DNA of 9,255 nucleotides from Armatimonadota bacterium (GTDB taxonomy: Bacteria > Armatimonadota > Fervidibacteria > Fervidibacterales > Fervidibacteraceae). The first letter of the stretch is position 1. Every line of letters starts with the position of its first letter. The notes under the pieces were generated by a model. It had not been told where the DNA came from. It saw only the letters and a program-made list of their open reading frames with translations, and did not search any database. Made by a program: the position numbers and the translations under genes. Shown piece by piece: positions 6,535 to 9,255 of this stretch. The DNA is taken from assembly GCA_026419315.1 (NCBI GenBank), contig JANZZQ010000041.1:1-9255 (forward strand), given 5' to 3'.

Positions 6535-8484
6535 TCACCAGTTCATCGGGTAGACATAGAAGTTGGGGACGAGGCAGCCAACGAGCGTCCACAAGCCTCC
6601 ATGCAGAAAATCACCCAAAATTAAGCCCACGAAGAAAGGTATCAGTGAACGGTATACCCTTGCGCCAAAATACCTCAGCACGAAGGACTTGATAGTCCAA
6701 GCAATCATAAAGGGCAGCCACGTCTTGTTCATCGTCTCGGTGTTGGCAATGGCGTAGCCGAAGGGGTGAAAAGGCAAGGAAAGCAAATGAGCCCTCAAGG
6801 CTGTCAAGCCAACAGTGAAGGCGAAGCCGAAGCCGATAGCGGCGATTTCCCTCCAGTCGGGATTGATCGGTTGCCTCAAGTAACCCTCAAGTTGGTTGAA
6901 AGGTTGACGACCCATGTAAACCCTCCAAGCGTCCGCTTTAGCAGCTGCCCCAAGTTGATACAGGATTTTGACAACACTAACGAAAGCGAAGGGAGCAGCG
7001 AGAACGGAACCGACCACCAAAGCCCAATGCAGTTTTCGAATCGGCAAACCAACGGAATGGGCAAATTTGATTGCGTCGAGTTGGTGGGGCATCGGAAGAC
7101 AACGAAGGTCGAAAGTCGTGATGTTTCTCAGAAAAGCCATGACTGTCAACTCTTTTGGCTTAAGGGCAGCCGTCCCCAAAGTCGTCGTGACGATCGTATT
7201 GGGGTCAACTTGCGGGCCGAAGAGCCAAGCGTTGCCAATTTCAGCCCGAAGCCGAGTTGCCGCTGCCATGTAAAGGAGCGACAAACTAAGCAAAGCAAAA
7301 GCAGTCACAAATCTCATTCCACCCAAAATTGCGAAAGCGAGCAAAAAACCAAAACCTAAAAGAAAACACAAAAGTGCAAGACGGGGACGGATTGCCCCTT
7401 GTTCCGATTGGTTTCCGACCAGTTCAGCCCAAAGTTGCTTGCGACCATACCAAAGGCTCAAAAGGGCAATCGCAATGAAAGCGCCTGCACCTTGATGTTC
7501 GGTGTATGGCATGACATTGAACCCGCCCCGCCCTATAGCATCCCAACCCAATGCAGCGGTCAAAACTCGTTCAATCTTGACGATGAGGAAAAACAGCCAA
7601 CAACTCAGCGTCACCTCTGTGTTGAGCAGATAAGCGATGCCGATGATGAAAGGGTAAAGCGAGACGGGGGTCCAACCAATGGCGTTCCAAGGTCGGTCAG
7701 TGATGACATTTGCCAGGTTCAAAACTTCACCCCGAACATCAAGCAAAGGCAATGCGGGTATGTTTCGGCTTATCGTGTTCCACGTGCCAATCCCGGCAGC
7801 GATAACGAACCCCAGCCAAAAGCCTCCAGACCGCCACAACGGCGATTGGGGTTGAGTGACCAAAAGCGGAACTTGAGCGGTCGGAAAGGAAAGTCTTTCG
7901 CGCTCAATCCATTGTCGCCATAGCAACATCACAAGGTAAAGAGTTGTCAACATCACGGCAATTAGGAAAACGCTCCAGACAACCGCCGGGACAAGCCAAG
8001 CACCCCAAGGGACCCGGTCGCTACCAGTGTAAAAGGCGATGACGGCAGCCCTGTCTTGCGGGGTGAACCACCAAGGTATGTGGGGCAAAATCAACTCGCG
8101 CCAATTGTTTTCCGGCGAAGCATAGTAAATCGGGGCAGTCAGAGCAGGGACAAGAAAGTGAACTCCTCCCGACGAAGCAATTCCCGTCGTCGCAGCAGCG
8201 ATCGCGTAGACTGTCAGCAACTCGCCTTGAGAGAAGGCAAGGGAAGGCAAAAGGCGCGCAACAATACCGTTGACAGCGGTGAGAACCATCAACGAGAAAA
8301 AAGCAGCAACTGGCAACGCAGTGTTTGCGAGGGCTGTGTGCCCCATCGTTCCGCCCAACCGAAATTCAGCGTGGTGAATCCACCAAATTAGGACTGGCAC
8401 AAGCAAAAGCCCCGTAACGACAGCACGAATTGTAACTCGTTCCTGCCTTTCCGTCGCCAACACGAGTTTCTCTACCGTTTCCAT
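6535..8484 (-). CDS. Polytopic membrane protein, DUF6785/DUF6784 type (OPT-transporter-like), substrate unknown
   Basis: This 649-residue protein is almost all hydrophobic helices: about 12-14 membrane segments, the first near 19-37 and 54-76, the last pair around 590-640. It has no cleavable signal peptide; a short charged N-terminus (METVEKLVLATERQERV) leads straight into helix 1. Recognisable stretches are LSFPTAQVP after a charged loop (Ser199-Phe200-Pro201), reminiscent of oligopeptide-transporter-type proteins, RLRAEIGNAWLFGP (Glu415) and the C-terminal FHPFGYAIAN with SFVLRYFG and PFFVGLILGDF. From memory these are hallmarks of the DUF6785/DUF6784 proteins common in Armatimonadota, Planctomycetota and relatives; no function is established for them. 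The ATG is preceded by AGGGA with a 6-base gap and a strong promoter lies about 40 bases further up. It sits 171 bases upstream of gltB in the same direction, which makes import of a nitrogen-containing solute conceivable, but nothing in the sequence proves it. Confidence 0.75.
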   Translation of the reverse strand: METVEKLVLATERQERVTIRAVVTGLLLVPVLIWWIHHAEFRLGGTMGHTALANTALPVAAFFSLMVLTAVNGIVARLLPSLAFSQGELLTVYAIAAATTGIASSGGVHFLVPALTAPIYYASPENNWRELILPHIPWWFTPQDRAAVIAFYTGSDRVPWGAWLVPAVVWSVFLIAVMLTTLYLVMLLWRQWIERERLSFPTAQVPLLVTQPQSPLWRSGGFWLGFVIAAGIGTWNTISRNIPALPLLDVRGEVLNLANVITDRPWNAIGWTPVSLYPFIIGIAYLLNTEVTLSCWLFFLIVKIERVLTAALGWDAIGRGGFNVMPYTEHQGAGAFIAIALLSLWYGRKQLWAELVGNQSEQGAIRPRLALLCFLLGFGFLLAFAILGGMRFVTAFALLSLSLLYMAAATRLRAEIGNAWLFGPQVDPNTIVTTTLGTAALKPKELTVMAFLRNITTFDLRCLPMPHQLDAIKFAHSVGLPIRKLHWALVVGSVLAAPFAFVSVVKILYQLGAAAKADAWRVYMGRQPFNQLEGYLRQPINPDWREIAAIGFGFAFTVGLTALRAHLLSLPFHPFGYAIANTETMNKTWLPFMIAWTIKSFVLRYFGARVYRSLIPFFVGLILGDFLHGGLWTLVGCLVPNFYVYPMNW

Positions 8485-8531
8485 GCTTCATCCCTGCCCG
8501 CAACTTCGACTTCGTCTCAAAGTTAGAGTTC

Positions 8532-8560
8532 ACGATAGCGCAAGGGGAGCATCTTGTCAA
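8532..8560 (-). promoter_or_regulatory. Strong sigma-70-type promoter for the DUF6785-type gene
   Basis: On the minus strand a perfect TTGACA (8560-8555) is followed after exactly 17 bases by TATCGT (8537-8532), which matches the -10 consensus at four positions. Transcription would begin near 8525, giving a leader of about 40 bases before the ATG at 8484. It is the best promoter in the window. Confidence 0.65.
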
Positions 8561-8578
8561 CATGCTGCTCAGTGCATG
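8561..8578. promoter_or_regulatory. Short inverted repeat touching the -35 box, possible operator
   Basis: CATGC and GCATG flank an 8-base spacer and end directly at the outer edge of the TTGACA box. The spacing of the half-sites (centres 13 bases apart) could suit a dimeric regulator. Five-base arms are common by chance, so confidence is low. Confidence 0.2.
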
Positions 8579-8603
8579 ATACACTTGCAACCTAAAGTCA
8601 GCA

Positions 8604-8620
8604 CTAACCTGACCTAACCT
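8604..8620. repeat. Direct repeat CTAACCT with a 10-bp period
   Basis: CTAACCT occurs at 8604-8610 and again at 8614-8620, one helical turn apart, 45-60 bases upstream of the TTGACA box. That is a position where activator sites are often found. The spacer around it holds nothing else recognisable. Confidence 0.3.
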
Positions 8621-8651
8621 ATAGGGGCAAATTTTGCTGCCTTTTGCCGGC

Positions 8652-8691
8652 TAAAAAGGAAAAAGAAGGGGGCACCGACTCAGGTGCCCCC
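8652..8691 (-). terminator. Intrinsic terminator of the cytochrome gene
   Basis: GGGGGCACC (8668-8676) and GGTGCCCCC (8683-8691) make a perfect 9-bp, GC-rich stem with a 6-base loop. On the minus strand it is followed by TTCTTTTTCCTTTTT. It starts 28 bases past the cytochrome TAA. The U tract is only on this side, so it works for minus-strand transcription, closing the cytochrome unit before the promoter of the next gene. Confidence 0.9.
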
Positions 8692-8719
8692 CTTTAAACC
8701 TTTGGAGGAACTTTCACTC

Positions 8720-9255
8720 TTACCTGTCAATGAAAGCGGAAGCCTTCAACCGTTGGAGGTCCGACTGCAAGATAGCGCGAATTTGCTGGCGCGACATTCG
8801 GCTGAGCAAGGACTCGGGGGCGATTCGGGGAACCCCTATGGCGTCAAGTTCAAGATTGGCGATGTTGATCAGGTGGCGAGTGTAGGGTGGGTTGTGAATG
8901 CCGAAACTACCATCACGAAGGACGAAGTAGTAGATGTGACGAGCCCGCTTAACTTGAATCGGGATGCGCCCTTGAATTGTTCGTGATAGGGTCTGCTTTT
9001 CTGCAGGAACGAGAGCCCAATAGTTCCACAAATCCGGGTCATTGTCTGGTTGACCGTCGCCGTTGAAGTCCTGTCGGCGCGCCCAGTTCTCCATCCGAAC
9101 CCTCAAAGCGAGCAGGTCAAGTTCAATTTTGGAGCGCAACGCCTGGGCTCGGTAGGCATCAGCAGGGGTGTGGCAGGGAGCACAACTGACATCGTAACTG
9201 ACGGTCATTATGTGGCGACCGTTAGGCATGTGGCAGTGAGTGCATTGTCCTGGTG
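8720..9255 (-). CDS. Multiheme c-type cytochrome, C-terminal part (5' end beyond right edge)
   Basis: The visible 178 residues begin inside the protein and end at TAA 8722-8720. Two CxxCH haem c sites are seen: CTHCH at 9244-9230, followed by MPNGRH, and CAPCH at 9184-9170. The first lies upstream of the first in-frame ATG (9229), which itself is the Met after CTHCH, so that ATG is internal and the gene continues off the right edge. After the haem region come a helical stretch, a calcium-loop-like DFNGDGQPD (9070-9044), and DGSFGIHNPPYTRHL near the end. The last motif is typical of cytochromes of the pentahaem and octahaem family (NrfA-, hydroxylamine-oxidoreductase- and OTR-like), where the chain ends in long helices. 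Such proteins act outside the cytoplasmic membrane in electron transfer or in reduction of N or S compounds. Which reaction applies cannot be told without the N-terminal haem sites. A strong terminator follows the gene. Confidence 0.8.
   Translation of the reverse strand, partial: PGQCTHCHMPNGRHIMTVSYDVSCAPCHTPADAYRAQALRSKIELDLLALRVRMENWARRQDFNGDGQPDNDPDLWNYWALVPAEKQTLSRTIQGRIPIQVKRARHIYYFVLRDGSFGIHNPPYTRHLINIANLELDAIGVPRIAPESLLSRMSRQQIRAILQSDLQRLKASAFIDR

Noticed and set aside
6766..7359. Open plus-strand frame of 197 codons
   Set aside because: Antisense to the membrane protein; composition (many Ser, Lys, Gln) is what reversed membrane-helix codons give.
8668..8691. Hairpin resembling the 3' end of a Cas9 tracrRNA (GGCACC...GGTGC then T-rich)
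   Set aside because: The loop on the minus strand (TGAGTC) is similar by chance; there is no repeat array, anti-repeat or cas gene, and its place just past a stop codon fits an ordinary terminator.
9227..9229. ATG as the start of a 169-residue cytochrome
   Set aside because: The codons directly before it encode CTHCH, a haem site in the same frame with no stop, so the Met is internal.

Overview
The window carries four protein genes, all on the minus strand, with no sign of a mobile element, CRISPR array or RNA gene. In the order of transcription (right to left) they are: the C-terminal end of a multiheme c-type cytochrome (cut by the right edge), a 13-or-so-helix membrane protein of the DUF6785/DUF6784 type, a very long glutamate synthase large subunit (gltB), and the N-terminal 419 residues of SecA (cut by the left edge). 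Every long plus-strand frame lies antisense to one of these genes and looks like a shadow.

The host is a bacterium (SecA, bacterial GOGAT, Shine-Dalgarno starts, sigma-70-like promoters). A DUF6785-type membrane protein, a periplasmic multiheme cytochrome, divergent housekeeping genes and degenerate 7-bp tandem repeats together suggest an uncultivated, perhaps thermophilic lineage such as Armatimonadota (Fervidibacter-like). That placement is inference from style, not from a search.

Layout: 1-1257 SecA; 1258-1434 spacer with a likely secA promoter, its ribosome binding site and a hairpin behind gltB; 1435-6363 gltB, whose start is moved here from an upstream TTG to the ATG behind a strong AGGAGGGG; 6364-6534 spacer with a possible gltB promoter; 6535-8484 the membrane protein; 8485-8719 spacer with a convincing TTGACA promoter, two short repeat motifs and a strong intrinsic terminator for the cytochrome; 8720-9255 the cytochrome. 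Each gene can therefore be its own transcription unit, although read-through from the membrane protein gene into gltB is not excluded because no clear terminator separates them.

The most striking signal is inside gltB. The protein is 1642 residues against about 1500 for the family, and the excess lies mostly between the glutaminase and FMN domains. Four separate stretches there hold degenerate tandem repeats with a 7-bp period, each of a different unit, and each falls where the protein departs from the family pattern while the frame stays open. This looks like 7-bp repeat DNA accepted as coding insertions at several points of one essential-type enzyme. No gltD (small subunit) is next to gltB, so its electron donor is open. 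The functional links among the four genes are otherwise weak: nitrogen assimilation, secretion, an unknown transporter and an electron-transfer protein.
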